Notes: a model not told the origin generated them from the sequence alone. Numbered from the stretch's first letter, positions 41,830-51,823 are shown. The stretch: 64,000 bases of DNA from Pseudomonas marginalis (GCF_024169655.1 NZ_JALJWV010000001.1:4159001-4223000), one strand, 5' to 3'. Numbers and translations: made by a program.

Positions 41830-42126
41830 ATGGACACCCTGAGCAAATCCCAAATCGAATCTGCACTGGCATCACGCTTACCCAGCTATAAGGTCGCCTG
41901 CACATTGCATACTGACGGCACCCTTTCAGCCATTCTCAGCGGCCCGAACACCGACCACTTCACGATCACCGGCATCGTGCGCGCGCACTATCGCGGCGAA
42001 GCAGCGATTGCCCGACTTGCCAACGAGATACTCAGGGAAATGGTGCTATCGCGCCGGGGTGTGAAAAGTTATCCGTTGCAGATGCCCGGCGCACCCAGCA
42101 CTTGCGAAGAAGGCCAGGGCCGGTAG
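41830..42126 (+). CDS. Small hypothetical protein, DUF1652-like
   Basis: A 98-residue soluble protein. An N-terminal helix (LSKSQIESALASRLP), a strand-rich middle and FTITGIVRAHYRGEAAIARL recall DUF1652 proteins common in Pseudomonas. The match is from memory and weak. Function unknown. Confidence 0.55.
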   Translation: MDTLSKSQIESALASRLPSYKVACTLHTDGTLSAILSGPNTDHFTITGIVRAHYRGEAAIARLANEILREMVLSRRGVKSYPLQMPGAPSTCEEGQGR

Positions 42127-42144
42127 AGGGCGCAGCCTTTCCTC

Positions 42145-42822
42145 TCAATCCATTCGGCGCTCGACGCGCAGCAAGCCTTCAGCGTCGCGCTGCACCTGAA
42201 ACTGTTCATACCCGTCGATCGAAGCATGCGCCGTCACCATGAGGGTCTGGTGCGTCGAAGTCACGACCATCACATCCGCGCCCGCCGCCTCCCCCGCTCG
42301 AATCCCCACCGTTGCATCTTCAAATACCAGGCAGTCCTGGGCCGCGACACCCAGACGCTGCGCGGCGAGCACATAGCAGGCGGGGTCGGGCTTGCCGTTG
42401 TCGACATCCTCGGCCGTCACCCACACCGCCGGCGGACTGATGCCAGCCGCCTGCAGGCGCCGTAGCGCCAACTCCCTGGGAGCGGACGTCACCAACCCCC
42501 ATTGATCACCGGGCACACCGCTCAAGAACGCAACGGCGCCGGGAATCGCCACGACACCCTCGACATCATTCAGCTCAGCCTCGGTGATCCATTGCGCCTC
42601 AGCCTCAGGGTCGACTCCAGGCAGCGCCTGACGCTTGATCGTATCGATCGCGCGGGCGCCATGAATGGTGGCCAGGAACGCCGCCACATCCAGGCCATGA
42701 CGTTCAGCCCAGATACTCCACACCCGTTCTGCAGCCGCAATGGAGTTGAGCAAGGTGCCGTCCATATCGAACAGGAAGGCGCGGTAACGCTGGGCAAATA
42801 CAGCAGGACCAGGGATGGGCAC
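42145..42822 (-). CDS. HAD-family sugar-phosphate phosphatase
   Basis: From the GTG at 42822 the protein has 225 residues. HAD motif I is FLFDMDGTLLNS (Asp19, Asp21), motif II is in LVTSAPRE, and motif III/IV is in KPDPACYV and VFEDATVGIRAG. The cap domain size and sequence fit the YfbT/HxpA group of small sugar-phosphate phosphatases. An open frame upstream to 42915 lacks a good ribosome binding site. Substrate unknown. Confidence 0.85.
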   Translation of the reverse strand: MPIPGPAVFAQRYRAFLFDMDGTLLNSIAAAERVWSIWAERHGLDVAAFLATIHGARAIDTIKRQALPGVDPEAEAQWITEAELNDVEGVVAIPGAVAFLSGVPGDQWGLVTSAPRELALRRLQAAGISPPAVWVTAEDVDNGKPDPACYVLAAQRLGVAAQDCLVFEDATVGIRAGEAAGADVMVVTSTHQTLMVTAHASIDGYEQFQVQRDAEGLLRVERRMD

Positions 42823-42922
42823 GGCGTGGCTTCCTTGTAGGCGGCGACAAAAATAGACCCGATGCAATCTACGGATCACCTCGGCGCTTGTAAACGCCAG
42901 CAGTAAGGTGTGCATCCTGACC

Positions 42923-43873
42923 TCACATCAACAGATAAAGCAGGACAATATTGACCACCAGCATCATCAACGCGGTCGGCACCTGCGCCTTGATCACCGC
43001 GTTTTTGTCCGGCAGTTCCAGCAACGCTGCCGGCACGATATTGTAGTTGGCCGCCATCGGGGTCATCAGCGTACCGCAATAGCCGGAAAACATGCCGATC
43101 GCCGCCATCACCGCCGGGTTGCCACCGTAGATGCCGACCAGCACCGGCACGCCGACGCCGCCGGTCATCACCGGAAACGCGGCGAAACCGTTACCCATGA
43201 TTACCGTAAACAGCGCCATGCCCAGCACGTAAACCATCACCGCCACCAACTTGAAATCCAGGTTGATGTAAGTGGTGGTGACGTGGGCAACCGCAGTGCC
43301 GACTCCAGCCTCGTTGAACAGCAGCCCGAGCATTGCCAGCATCTGCGGCAACACCATGGCCCAACCCAGGGCCTCGGTGAGGCGACGGGATTCGCGCAAG
43401 GCTTGCACCGGCGTATCGCGAGTCAGCCAGCAGGCCAGGCCCAGGGCAATCAGGCAGCCGATCCCCAGCGAGACGAACGTGGTGTTTTTCGGGTCCAACA
43501 ACGGTACGCCGCCGATCTCGGTGTGCTTGAGCAAGACCGAGCCAATCACCGTAGCCAGGGGAATCGCCAGCGCCGGGATAAACAACTTGTGGCCCAGGCG
43601 ACCGGCACTCGCTCGGGACGCCTTGTCGTGCAATTGGGCATGGGTGCCACGCCCCACGCCACCCAAACCGGCGATCAACGCCATGACCACCACGCCCGCG
43701 CCGATCGCCACCGACGGCAAGCGCTCCCCCACCAGGAACGGAATGGCGAACAACAACCAGAACAACGCGCTGGACCAGCGCTTGGGGTGGCTGCGATCGA
43801 GCAGGATCATGCCCGCAGTGATCAGCAGCAACACACCGGCCAGCCAGTACAAGTATTGAATGGAAATGATCAT
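42923..43873 (-). CDS. DUF979-family membrane protein
   Basis: A 316-residue integral membrane protein with about nine hydrophobic segments. It is paired with the DUF969 protein upstream with a 4-base overlap. Such pairs probably make one two-part permease; the substrate is not known. GNGFAAFPVMTGGVGVP (about 225-241) is the most conserved-looking part. Confidence 0.85.
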   Translation of the reverse strand: MIISIQYLYWLAGVLLLITAGMILLDRSHPKRWSSALFWLLFAIPFLVGERLPSVAIGAGVVVMALIAGLGGVGRGTHAQLHDKASRASAGRLGHKLFIPALAIPLATVIGSVLLKHTEIGGVPLLDPKNTTFVSLGIGCLIALGLACWLTRDTPVQALRESRRLTEALGWAMVLPQMLAMLGLLFNEAGVGTAVAHVTTTYINLDFKLVAVMVYVLGMALFTVIMGNGFAAFPVMTGGVGVPVLVGIYGGNPAVMAAIGMFSGYCGTLMTPMAANYNIVPAALLELPDKNAVIKAQVPTALMMLVVNIVLLYLLM

Positions 43874-44586
43874 TGCGCGGCCTCCACTGGCGTGGCGACG
43901 GCAGTCATCTCACGGGTCAATCGTCGATCGAACCGATGCAGGCGGACCGCGTGAATAATGAAGGCGCAGATCGCCGTGGGAATGCCCCACACCGCGATGT
44001 GCAGTGGCTCCACATCAATCCCCAAACCCAGCAGGAAGGTGTGCATCAACGCAATCGCACCAAACGCGACAAAGATGTCTTCGCCAAAAAACAGCCCAAC
44101 GTTATCGGTGGCGGCACACATCGCCAACACCTTGTGACGCACCTTGTCCGGCAGTTTGCCGTAGCGTTTTTCCGCCGCACCTTCAGCCATTGGTGCCAGC
44201 AGCGGTCGCACCATCTGCGGATGCCCGCCGAGACTGGTCAGCCCCATGGCCGCCGTCGACTCGCGCACAAACAGGTAGATAATCAGCAAGCGCCCGACCG
44301 TGGCCCGCTCAAAACGCGCGATCCAGTTCTGCGCATGCAGGCGCAAGCCATGGCGTTCCAGCAAGCCGATCACCGCCAGGGGCAATAACAGGATCAATTG
44401 CAGGGCGCGAGTCTGAAGGAAACCATCGCCCATGGTCGCGAGGATTTTTTCTAGCGGGAAATGGGCAGCCAACCCGGTGGCGATGGCGGCGGCGGTGACC
44501 ACCAAGAGCGGATTGAAGCGCAAGACAAAGCCAACCACGATCACAAGCACGCCGATCAGCGGCCATAAGTTCACAACAGTTTGCAT
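43870..44586 (-). CDS. DUF969-family membrane protein
   Basis: A 238-residue membrane protein with about six hydrophobic segments and the loop RESTAAMGLTSLGGHPQMVR that marks DUF969. It heads a two-gene unit with the DUF979 protein. The ATG at 44586 (AAGGA upstream) is chosen over the upstream 44622. Likely a transport pair of unknown substrate. Confidence 0.85.
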   Translation of the reverse strand: MQTVVNLWPLIGVLVIVVGFVLRFNPLLVVTAAAIATGLAAHFPLEKILATMGDGFLQTRALQLILLLPLAVIGLLERHGLRLHAQNWIARFERATVGRLLIIYLFVRESTAAMGLTSLGGHPQMVRPLLAPMAEGAAEKRYGKLPDKVRHKVLAMCAATDNVGLFFGEDIFVAFGAIALMHTFLLGLGIDVEPLHIAVWGIPTAICAFIIHAVRLHRFDRRLTREMTAVATPVEAAQ

Positions 44587-45085
44587 GGCGGTGAGGTCCT
44601 TTAATGCGCGCTGCGGCGCCAATGACAGCAGGATGTGAACAAAGGGTTCACAGCAGGACAGTGGCGTGCAGTCGGCTCGGTTTTTTATTGTTGACCTGGA
44701 AGGTCGAGCGTCGATGGCGGCAACTTTGCTGCCTGGGGGCGGGAGGTGTCCAACAAGAAAAATTGGTGCTGCAAACCAATAAATTTTGTGAGTGATTGCC
44801 TTGTGTCGGCTCAGCGTGAAGATTCTTATTCAGCCACTACACTCAACAAAGCAGCTGCGCGGTTCGTGCACCGCTGCCCACGGCAATGTTACCGACAGGG
44901 AGGCAAACCCCTATGTACGCCGGACAAATGCATATGGAAACGTTCAATGGCGAGATTCTCTGCCAAATGCTCGTCCAAATCATCTGCCTGCTAGCGGTGG
45001 CTCAGCTTTTCTTCTGATCGCCCGCCTCACCGTCCGCCGTGAACGGGGTGGGGCGAAGCTGTGCCAAAAATTCCAGGCAACAAAA
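44587..45085. other. Gap without a supported gene
   Basis: About 500 bases between the DUF969 gene and the tRNA-Val terminator. Plus-strand frames near 44746-45115 lack ribosome binding sites and look non-coding. An AT-rich stretch near 44750-44830 could hold the DUF969 promoter. Confidence 0.4.
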
Positions 45086-45112
45086 AAGGGCTCACCTTTC
45101 GGTGAGCCCTTC
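45086..45112 (-). terminator. Terminator after tRNA-Val(GAC)
   Basis: AAGGGCTCACC-tttc-GGTGAGCCCTT is an 11-pair stem; read on the minus strand it is followed by TTTTTT. Confidence 0.85.
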
Positions 45113-45140
45113 TAGACCGCCCAGCAGAGCGGATTTTGTT

Positions 45141-45217
45141 TGGTAGGCGCGATTGGACTCGAACCAACGACCCCCACCATGTCAAGGTGGTGCTCTAACC
45201 AACTGAGCTACGTGCCT
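45141..45217 (-). tRNA. tRNA-Val(GAC)
   Basis: A 77-base cloverleaf with encoded CCA. The anticodon loop TTGACAT gives GAC. The acceptor stem AGGCACG/CGCGCCT has one A-C mismatch at the fifth pair. It lies alone, 184 bases before the start of the divergent PuuB-like gene. Confidence 0.93.
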
Positions 45218-45401
45218 GCTGTGAGGCGGCATTCTACGGAATTCCGGAGGGCTGTCAACATCTTTTTTGCAGCTAACCCTATGAATATGCGAATTTTTTA
45301 TTTTCGGTCAGTACATCCGTATTTTTTGGGCGGCTGGCAGGCAATTTTCAACTCAGGTAGGATCCGGGCACTCGTAAAAAATATAAAACAGAGGTTCCAG
45401 G

Positions 45402-46685
45402 ATGGCGAACACGCCCTACCCCCAGTCGTATTACGCCGCGTCCGCGAATGCGGTTGCGCCTCGACCAGTACTGCAAGGTGAAGTCGAAACGGATGTTTGC
45501 GTGATTGGTGCCGGCTACACCGGCCTCTCCAGTGCGCTGTTTCTGCTGGAGAACGGTTTTCGCGTGACGGTCCTGGAGGCGGCAAAGGTGGGGTTTGGCG
45601 CGTCAGGCCGCAATGGTGGGCAGATCGTCAACAGCTACAGCCGCGATATCGATGTGATCGAGCGCAGTGTCGGGCCGAAGCAGGCGCAACTGCTGGGGCA
45701 AATGGCGTTTGAGGGCGGCAAGATCATTCGCGAGCGGGTGGCCAAGTACCAGATCCAGTGCGACCTGAAGGACGGCGGGGTATTTGCCGCACTGAACAGC
45801 AAGCACATGGACCACTTGGAGTCGCAGAAGCGCCTGTGGGAGCGTTACGGCCATACGCAGCTGGAGTTGCTGGATGAACGGCGCATCCGCGAGGTGGTGG
45901 CCTGTGACAATTACATCGGCGGCCTGCTGGACATGAGCGGCGGGCATATTCACCCGCTTAACCTGGCACTGGGCGAAGCGGCAGCCGTGGAGTCCCTCGG
46001 CGGTACGATTTATGAGCAGTCGGCGGCAGTGCGCATCGAGCGCGGCGCCAACCCGGTGGTCCACACCGCCGAGGGCAAGGTCCGGGCGAAGTTCATCATC
46101 GTCGCCGGCAATGCCTACCTGGGGAACCTCGTGCCAGAGCTGGCGGCCAAGTCGATGCCGTGCGGCACACAAGTGATCACCACCGCGCCGCTGGGGGATG
46201 AGCTGGCCAAGACCCTATTGCCGCAAGACTACTGCGTCGAAGACTGCAACTACCTACTCGACTACTACCGCCTTACCAGCGACAAGCGCCTGATCTTCGG
46301 CGGCGGCGTGGTGTATGGCGCGCGGGACCCGGCGAATATCGAAGCGATCATCCGCCCAAAAATGCTCAAGGCTTTCCCGCAACTCAAGGACGTAAAGATC
46401 GATTACGCCTGGACAGGCAATTTCCTACTGACCCTGTCGCGCTTGCCGCAAGTCGGTCGCCTGGGCGACAACATCTATTACTCCCAAGGCTGCAGCGGCC
46501 ACGGCGTGACGTACACGCACCTGGCGGGCAAAGTACTGGCGGAGGCCCTTCGAGGCCAGGCAGAGCGTTTTGATGCGTTTGCCGACCTGCCGCACTACCC
46601 ATTCCCGGGCGGACAGCTATTGCGCACGCCGTTTGCCGCAATGGGCGCCTGGTATTACGGGCTGCGGGATAAGCTGGGGTTCTGA
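45402..46685 (+). CDS. PuuB-like FAD-dependent amine oxidase
   Basis: A 427-residue DAO-fold flavoprotein with the FAD-binding GAGYTGLSSALFLLE (about 37-51), then GASGRNGGQ. Overall it resembles gamma-glutamylputrescine oxidase PuuB, which oxidises glutamylated putrescine in polyamine use. No other puu genes are adjacent, so the substrate is uncertain. It ends before a bidirectional terminator. Confidence 0.85.
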   Translation: MANTPYPQSYYAASANAVAPRPVLQGEVETDVCVIGAGYTGLSSALFLLENGFRVTVLEAAKVGFGASGRNGGQIVNSYSRDIDVIERSVGPKQAQLLGQMAFEGGKIIRERVAKYQIQCDLKDGGVFAALNSKHMDHLESQKRLWERYGHTQLELLDERRIREVVACDNYIGGLLDMSGGHIHPLNLALGEAAAVESLGGTIYEQSAAVRIERGANPVVHTAEGKVRAKFIIVAGNAYLGNLVPELAAKSMPCGTQVITTAPLGDELAKTLLPQDYCVEDCNYLLDYYRLTSDKRLIFGGGVVYGARDPANIEAIIRPKMLKAFPQLKDVKIDYAWTGNFLLTLSRLPQVGRLGDNIYYSQGCSGHGVTYTHLAGKVLAEALRGQAERFDAFADLPHYPFPGGQLLRTPFAAMGAWYYGLRDKLGF

Positions 46686-46810
46686 TTGGACCGCCTGCCT
46701 GGGATGCCGACGCGGCGGACTCATGACGAGGCCGAGTCGATGCCATCGCAGGCAAGCCAGCTCCGAGGAGGCCTGCAAAAACCGGCTGACCAGAGCCAAA
46801 TCGCAGACAC

Positions 46811-46840
46811 AAAAAACCCCGGTCTTTCGACCAGGGTCTT
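46811..46840. terminator. Bidirectional terminator
   Basis: AAAAAACCCCGGTC-tttc-GACCAGGGTCTTT sits between the PuuB-like gene and the convergent tRNA-Asp gene. One unpaired base breaks the stem. Confidence 0.75.
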
Positions 46841-46911
46841 TGCTATCGGATCAAAGATAGCCAAAGGCTTTCTTTGTGCTGCAAGGCGTTCAGTGGGCCT
46901 TGAAGCAGATA

Positions 46912-46988
46912 TGGCGCAGCGGACGGGACTCGAACCCGCGACCCCCGGCGTGACAGGCCGGTATTCTAACCGACTGAACTACCGCTGC
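46912..46988 (-). tRNA. tRNA-Asp(GTC), copy 1
   Basis: 77 bases with encoded CCA; acceptor GCAGCGG/CCGCTGC with discriminator G, anticodon loop CTGTCAC giving GTC. Its 3' flank resembles the scar at 20551-20607. Confidence 0.96.
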
Positions 46989-47093
46989 GTATCGCTTGAC
47001 CGGCTGAGCGTAAACCCTCAACCGTCTTTAAACATCTGATCGATCAGCCTTGGCTGTTCAATCTCAAGCTCGACACGTCGAACCTGGAAAATA

Positions 47094-47170
47094 TGGCGCA
47101 GCGGACGGGACTCGAACCCGCGACCCCCGGCGTGACAGGCCGGTATTCTAACCGACTGAACTACCGCTGC
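47094..47170 (-). tRNA. tRNA-Asp(GTC), copy 2
   Basis: Identical in sequence to copy 1 over the whole tRNA as read here. The two lie 105 bases apart, in one array with tRNA-Val(TAC). Confidence 0.96.
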
Positions 47171-47226
47171 GCGTCGGTGCAACCTTTAACGTTGCGTCTT
47201 GCCCGAAGGCAAAACTCTCAAGAAGT

Positions 47227-47302
47227 GGTGGGTGATGACGGGATCGAACCGCCGACCCTCTGCTTGTAAGGCAGATGCTCTCCCAGCTGAGCTAATCACC
47301 CT
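47227..47302 (-). tRNA. tRNA-Val(TAC)
   Basis: 76 bases with encoded CCA; acceptor GGGTGAT/ATCACCC, anticodon loop CTTACAA giving TAC. It is the first gene of the Val-Asp-Asp array on the minus strand. Confidence 0.96.
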
Positions 47303-47408
47303 TTGCTTCGTTGAGGCCGCGAAATTTACGCAGATAGCGGACCTAAGTCAATAGCCTGCTTGAAGTTTTTCTGAAAAAGACAAAATTGCTTCAAGACGGC
47401 TACCCACC

Positions 47409-48188
47409 CTACTCGCTGTAAATCATCTTCTTGCTCATGCCACCGTCCACGACAAACTCTTGCCCCGTGACGAACCCGGCCTGGCGCGACAGCAACCATG
47501 CCACCAGCGCCGCCACGTCCTCTACTGTGCCAACCCTGCCCGCCGGATGCTGGGCGTGATCGGCGTCGGTCAACGGCGCTGCGCGACGGGCTGCCGGATC
47601 ACGCGCATCGATCCAGCCAGGGCTGACGGCGTTGACCCGCACTTCCGGGCCAAGACTCATCGCCAAGGCATGCGTCAGGGCCAGCACGCCGCCCTTGCTC
47701 GCAGCGTAGGCTTCGGTGTCCGGTTCCGACTGCCGAGCCCGGGTCGACGCCAGGTTGACGATCGCACCGCCATGGGCACGCAGGTACGGCGCACAGTGCT
47801 TGGCCAGCAACATCGGGCCGCTGAGGTTCACCGCCAGCACGCGATTCCAGGAGGCCAGATCGAGGCTTTCCAAGGTGATATTGCGCGGGTCGGCCACCGC
47901 GGCATTGCACACCAACGCATCCAGGCGTCCGAACTGCCCAAGCACTTCGGCGACGCCTTGGGCGACTTGCTTCTCGTCGGCCACGTCCATGGTGATAAAC
48001 CAGGCATTCTCACCGAGCACCTTGGACACCTTGGAGCCGCGCTCGCGGTCCAGGTCGGCCAACACCACCTGCCAGCCTTCGCTGATCAGCCATGCAGCGA
48101 TCCCCAGGCCAATGCCCCGGGCGGCGCCCGTCACCAGCGCGACGCGCCCGTTACCGGCCGCAGCAGCGTCAATGGCCCACTCGATCAC
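47409..48188 (-). CDS. Short-chain dehydrogenase/reductase
   Basis: A 259-residue classical SDR. The cofactor motif TGAARGIG lies at about 20-27, NAA at about 94-96, and the catalytic YxxxK is in AYAASKGG with Ser upstream in LAST. The GTG start overlaps the metZ stop (GTGA), so it is translated after metZ. Substrate unknown; the link to methionine synthesis is positional only. Confidence 0.88.
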   Translation of the reverse strand: MIEWAIDAAAAGNGRVALVTGAARGIGLGIAAWLISEGWQVVLADLDRERGSKVSKVLGENAWFITMDVADEKQVAQGVAEVLGQFGRLDALVCNAAVADPRNITLESLDLASWNRVLAVNLSGPMLLAKHCAPYLRAHGGAIVNLASTRARQSEPDTEAYAASKGGVLALTHALAMSLGPEVRVNAVSPGWIDARDPAARRAAPLTDADHAQHPAGRVGTVEDVAALVAWLLSRQAGFVTGQEFVVDGGMSKKMIYSE

Positions 48189-49396
48189 AAGGCTGCCAGC
48201 CCGCGAGCCAGGTCAGCCTGCAAGTCAGCCACGTCTTCGAGCCCTACCGCGACGCGGATCAGGCTGTCACGAATGCCCGCCGCTTCACGCTCCTGTGGCG
48301 CCAGGCGACCGTGGGACGTGGTGCTCGGGTGGGTAATGGTGGTCTTGCTGTCACCCAGGTTGGCCGTGATGGAGATCAGGCGCGTCGCATCGATAAAGCG
48401 CCAGGCGCCCTCTTTGCCGCCTTTCACTTCAAAACTCACCACGGCGCCGAAGCCACGCTGCTGGCGCTGGGCCAACTCGTGCTGCGGATGGCTCTTGAGG
48501 CCTGCGTAATGAACCTTCTCGATACCGTCCTGCTGTTCCAGCCACTCGGCCAGGGCCTGGGCGTTCGCACAATGGGCCTTCATCCGCAGGCTGAGGGTTT
48601 CCAGGCCCTTGAGGAAGATCCACGCATTGAACGGGCTCAGGGTCGGGCCGGCAGTACGCAAGAACCCCACCACTTCTTTCATCTGCTCGCTGCGACCTGC
48701 CACCACCCCGCCCATGCAACGGCCCTGGCCGTCGATGAACTTGGTCGCCGAATGCACGACAACGTCCGCGCCCAGCTTCAACGGCTGTTGCAGCGCCGGG
48801 GTGCAGAAGCAGTTGTCGACCACCAGCATGGCGCCTTTGGCATGCGCCACTTGCGAGAGCGCGGCGATATCCACCAACTCGGCCAGCGGGTTGGACGGCG
48901 ACTCGACGAACAGCAGCTTGGTATTGGCTTTGATTGCCGCATCCCAGCCGGAAAGATCCGCCAAAGGCACGTAATCCACTTCGATACCGAAGCGCTTGAA
49001 ATACTTTTCGAACAGACTGATGGTTGAACCGAACACGCTGCGCGACACCAGTACATGGTCGCCAGCGCTGCACAGGCTCATCACCACCGCCAGGATCGCC
49101 GCCATGCCGGTCGCCGTGGCGACCGCCTGCTCAGCGCCTTCCAGTGCAGCGATACGCTCTTCGAACGCGCGCACGGTTGGGTTGGTGTAACGGGAATAGA
49201 CGTTGCCCGGCACCTCACCGGCAAAACGCGCAGCGGCGTCGGCAGCAGTGCGGAACACGTAGCTGGAGGTGAAGAACATCGGATCACCGTGCTCACCTTC
49301 CGGCGTTCGGTGCTGGCCGGCGCGCACAGCCAGGGTATCGAAAGCTACGCCATCGAGGTCGCTGTCCAACCGACCGGCATCCCATTCCTGACTCAT
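48185..49396 (-). CDS. metZ: O-succinylhomoserine sulfhydrylase
   Basis: A 403-residue PLP enzyme of the Cys/Met metabolism family. The PLP lysine is in HSATKFIDGQGR (about residue 219). MetZ makes homocysteine directly from O-succinylhomoserine and sulfide, the main route in Pseudomonas. It lies after purF and before the overlapping SDR gene. Confidence 0.95.
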   Translation of the reverse strand: MSQEWDAGRLDSDLDGVAFDTLAVRAGQHRTPEGEHGDPMFFTSSYVFRTAADAAARFAGEVPGNVYSRYTNPTVRAFEERIAALEGAEQAVATATGMAAILAVVMSLCSAGDHVLVSRSVFGSTISLFEKYFKRFGIEVDYVPLADLSGWDAAIKANTKLLFVESPSNPLAELVDIAALSQVAHAKGAMLVVDNCFCTPALQQPLKLGADVVVHSATKFIDGQGRCMGGVVAGRSEQMKEVVGFLRTAGPTLSPFNAWIFLKGLETLSLRMKAHCANAQALAEWLEQQDGIEKVHYAGLKSHPQHELAQRQQRGFGAVVSFEVKGGKEGAWRFIDATRLISITANLGDSKTTITHPSTTSHGRLAPQEREAAGIRDSLIRVAVGLEDVADLQADLARGLAAL

Positions 49397-49433
49397 GCTG
49401 CGACTCCTTACTCAATTCTTTATTTAAGATACA

Positions 49434-49459
49434 AAACCGGCCCCTCAGGGCCGGTGTTT
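49434..49459 (-). terminator. Terminator after purF
   Basis: On the minus strand AAACACCGGCCC-tgag-GGGCCGGTTTTG, an 8-pair GC stem with a T run, just after the purF stop codon. Confidence 0.8.
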
Positions 49460-49461
49460 AC

Positions 49462-50967
49462 TCAGTTGTTGTACAGATCGATGATCGCGCTGACCGCCTG
49501 GGTCTTGATCTTCGACGAGTCGTTGCGCGCCTGCTCGATCTTGTTCAGGTAAGCCTCATCGACATCACCGGTCACGTACTTGCCGTCGAACACGGCGCAG
49601 TCGAACTGCTCGATCTTGATCTTGCCACCGCCGACCGCTTCGATCAGGTCGGAAAGGTCCTGGTAGATCAGCCAATCGGCGCCGATCAGGTCGGCTACGT
49701 CCTGGGTCGTGCGGTTGTGGGCGATCAGTTCGTGGGCGCTCGGCATGTCGATGCCGTACACGTTCGGGTAACGCACGGCGGGCGCTGCGGAGCAGAAGTA
49801 CACGTTCTTCGCGCCGGCTTCGCGAGCCATCTGGATGATCTGCTTGCAGGTGGTGCCACGCACGATGGAGTCATCCACCAGCATCACATTCTTGCCACGA
49901 AATTCCAGCTCGATGGCGTTGAGCTTCTGGCGTACCGACTTCTTGCGCGCCGCCTGGCCAGGCATGATGAACGTGCGACCGATGTAGCGGTTCTTGACGA
50001 AGCCTTCGCGGAACTTGACGCCCAGATGGTTGGCCAGCTCCAGTGCGGCGGTACGGCTGGTGTCCGGGATCGGGATCACCACGTCGATATCGTGTTGAGG
50101 GCGCTCGCGCATGATCTTGTCGGCCAGCTTCTCGCCCATCCGCAGACGCGCCTTGTACACCGAAACACCATCAATGATCGAATCCGGACGCGCCAGGTAG
50201 ACGTGTTCGAAGATGCACGGGGTGAGTTTCGGTGCCACAGCGCACTGGCGGGTGTGCAGCTTGCCATCTTCGGTGATGTACACCGCTTCGCCCGGCGCCA
50301 GGTCGCGGATCAGGGTAAAGCCCAGCACGTCCAGGGACACGCTTTCGGAGGCGATCATGTACTCGACGCCTTCGTCGGTGTGACGCTGGCCGAACACGAT
50401 CGGACGGATGCCGTGCGGGTCGCGGAAACCGACGATGCCATACCCGGTGACCATGGCCACTACCGCGTAACCACCGACGCAACGGTTATGCACGTCGGTC
50501 ACGGCGGCAAACACGTCTTCTTCGGTCGGCTGCAGCTTGCCGCGCTGGGCCAGTTCGTGAGCGAACACGTTGAGCAGCACTTCCGAGTCGGAATTGGTGT
50601 TGACGTGACGCAGGTCAGATTCGTAAATCTCCTTGGCCAGTTGTTCAACGTTAGTCAGGTTTCCGTTGTGCGCCAGGGTGATGCCGTAAGGCGAGTTGAC
50701 GTAAAACGGTTGAGCTTCGGCCGAGGTCGAGCTACCGGCCGTCGGGTAACGCACATGGCCAATGCCCATGTGCCCGACGAGGCGCTGCATGTGACGTTGA
50801 TGGAACACGTCACGCACCAGGCCATTATCCTTGCGCAGGAATAACCGGCCGTCGTGGCTGGTCACAATACCGGCAGCGTCCTGGCCGCGGTGCTGGAGGA
50901 CGGTTAGCGCGTCATACAGCGCCTGATTGACGTTCGACTTACCGACGATACCGACGATGCCACACAT
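49462..50967 (-). CDS. purF: Amidophosphoribosyltransferase
   Basis: A 501-residue enzyme for the first committed step of purine synthesis, moving an amide from glutamine to PRPP. The start at 50967 makes Cys2 (the catalytic Cys after Met removal) in MCGIVGIVG the N-terminal nucleophile. The PRPP loop VMLVDDSIVRGTT is near 360-372. It follows cvpA by 41 bases, as in E. coli and Pseudomonas. Confidence 0.98.
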   Translation of the reverse strand: MCGIVGIVGKSNVNQALYDALTVLQHRGQDAAGIVTSHDGRLFLRKDNGLVRDVFHQRHMQRLVGHMGIGHVRYPTAGSSTSAEAQPFYVNSPYGITLAHNGNLTNVEQLAKEIYESDLRHVNTNSDSEVLLNVFAHELAQRGKLQPTEEDVFAAVTDVHNRCVGGYAVVAMVTGYGIVGFRDPHGIRPIVFGQRHTDEGVEYMIASESVSLDVLGFTLIRDLAPGEAVYITEDGKLHTRQCAVAPKLTPCIFEHVYLARPDSIIDGVSVYKARLRMGEKLADKIMRERPQHDIDVVIPIPDTSRTAALELANHLGVKFREGFVKNRYIGRTFIMPGQAARKKSVRQKLNAIELEFRGKNVMLVDDSIVRGTTCKQIIQMAREAGAKNVYFCSAAPAVRYPNVYGIDMPSAHELIAHNRTTQDVADLIGADWLIYQDLSDLIEAVGGGKIKIEQFDCAVFDGKYVTGDVDEAYLNKIEQARNDSSKIKTQAVSAIIDLYNN

Positions 50968-51008
50968 GCGACGCAACCCCTACTTAATGAATCTTGACTG
51001 AACACTGC

Positions 51009-51566
51009 TTACTGAGGCGTTTTGGCCGGTAAGAGGTGCTCCTTGAACGGAAGATCAGCGGGCATGCTGATCCCGCTGGCCAGCCACTGACTGCTCCACC
51101 CCAATATGAGGTTCTTGGACCAATCTGCAACCAATAGAAATTTTGGCACGAGTACCGACTCCTGCCACCACGAATCCTGCTGTACCGGCCCCAGGCTCAA
51201 CAGCCCGACCGCCACGACCACCAGCAACGCGCCACGCGCAGCACCGAAGGCCATGCCGAGAAATCGATCGGTCCCGGAGAGGCCGGTGACACGTATCAAC
51301 TCGCCAATAAGATAATTGACCATTGCTCCCACCAGCAGCGTGGCGATGAACATGATGGCGCAGCCCGCGATGACGCGAGCCGAAGGTGTCTCGATGTATC
51401 CGCTCAGGTAGACCGACAGCGAACCGCCGAACATCCAGGCGACGACTCCTGCGATGATCCAGGTCAGCAACGACAGTGCTTCTTTTACGAAGCCGCGGCT
51501 TAGACTGATCAAAGCGGAGATGGCGACGATTGCGACGATCGCCCAATCAACCCAGGTAAATGGCAC
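51009..51566 (-). CDS. cvpA: CvpA-family membrane protein
   Basis: A 185-residue inner-membrane protein with four hydrophobic segments and the SLSRGFVKEALSL motif near 22-34. CvpA is needed for colicin V production in E. coli; the wider role in bacteria is envelope-related and unsettled. It comes just before purF. Confidence 0.95.
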   Translation of the reverse strand: MPFTWVDWAIVAIVAISALISLSRGFVKEALSLLTWIIAGVVAWMFGGSLSVYLSGYIETPSARVIAGCAIMFIATLLVGAMVNYLIGELIRVTGLSGTDRFLGMAFGAARGALLVVVAVGLLSLGPVQQDSWWQESVLVPKFLLVADWSKNLILGWSSQWLASGISMPADLPFKEHLLPAKTPQ

Positions 51567-51701
51567 GGCGCAGCCTACGGACGGATAAGGCGGCGCATTT
51601 TAGCAGAGCGCCGAGCTATCGGTAAGCGGTGATTGCGGGTGCTTTGCAAATCAATAGTTTGTGACGAGTTAAGCGCATTTCAAGGCCCGCACAAAACCAA
51701 A

Positions 51702-51787
51702 GTGGGAGGGGGCTGGCTCCCGATGGCGGTGGATCAGTCAGCACAACCGATACTGATCGACCGCCATCGGGAGCCAGCCCCCTCCCA
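51702..51787. repeat. REP doublet 1 (inverted pair)
   Basis: Two facing copies, TGGGAGGGGGCTGGCTCCCG and its complement, each continuing into ATGGCGGT, are separated by about 28 bases. They lie between cvpA and dedD. This is a Pseudomonas REP-type element able to fold into a long stem. Confidence 0.85.
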
Positions 51788-51823
51788 CATTTGACTGCAT
51801 TCCAAGCTGAAAGCGGCGTGAAC

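Noticed and set aside
44792..45115. 107-codon plus-strand ORF before tRNA-Val
   Set aside because: Runs through a terminator hairpin, lacks a ribosome binding site and looks non-coding.
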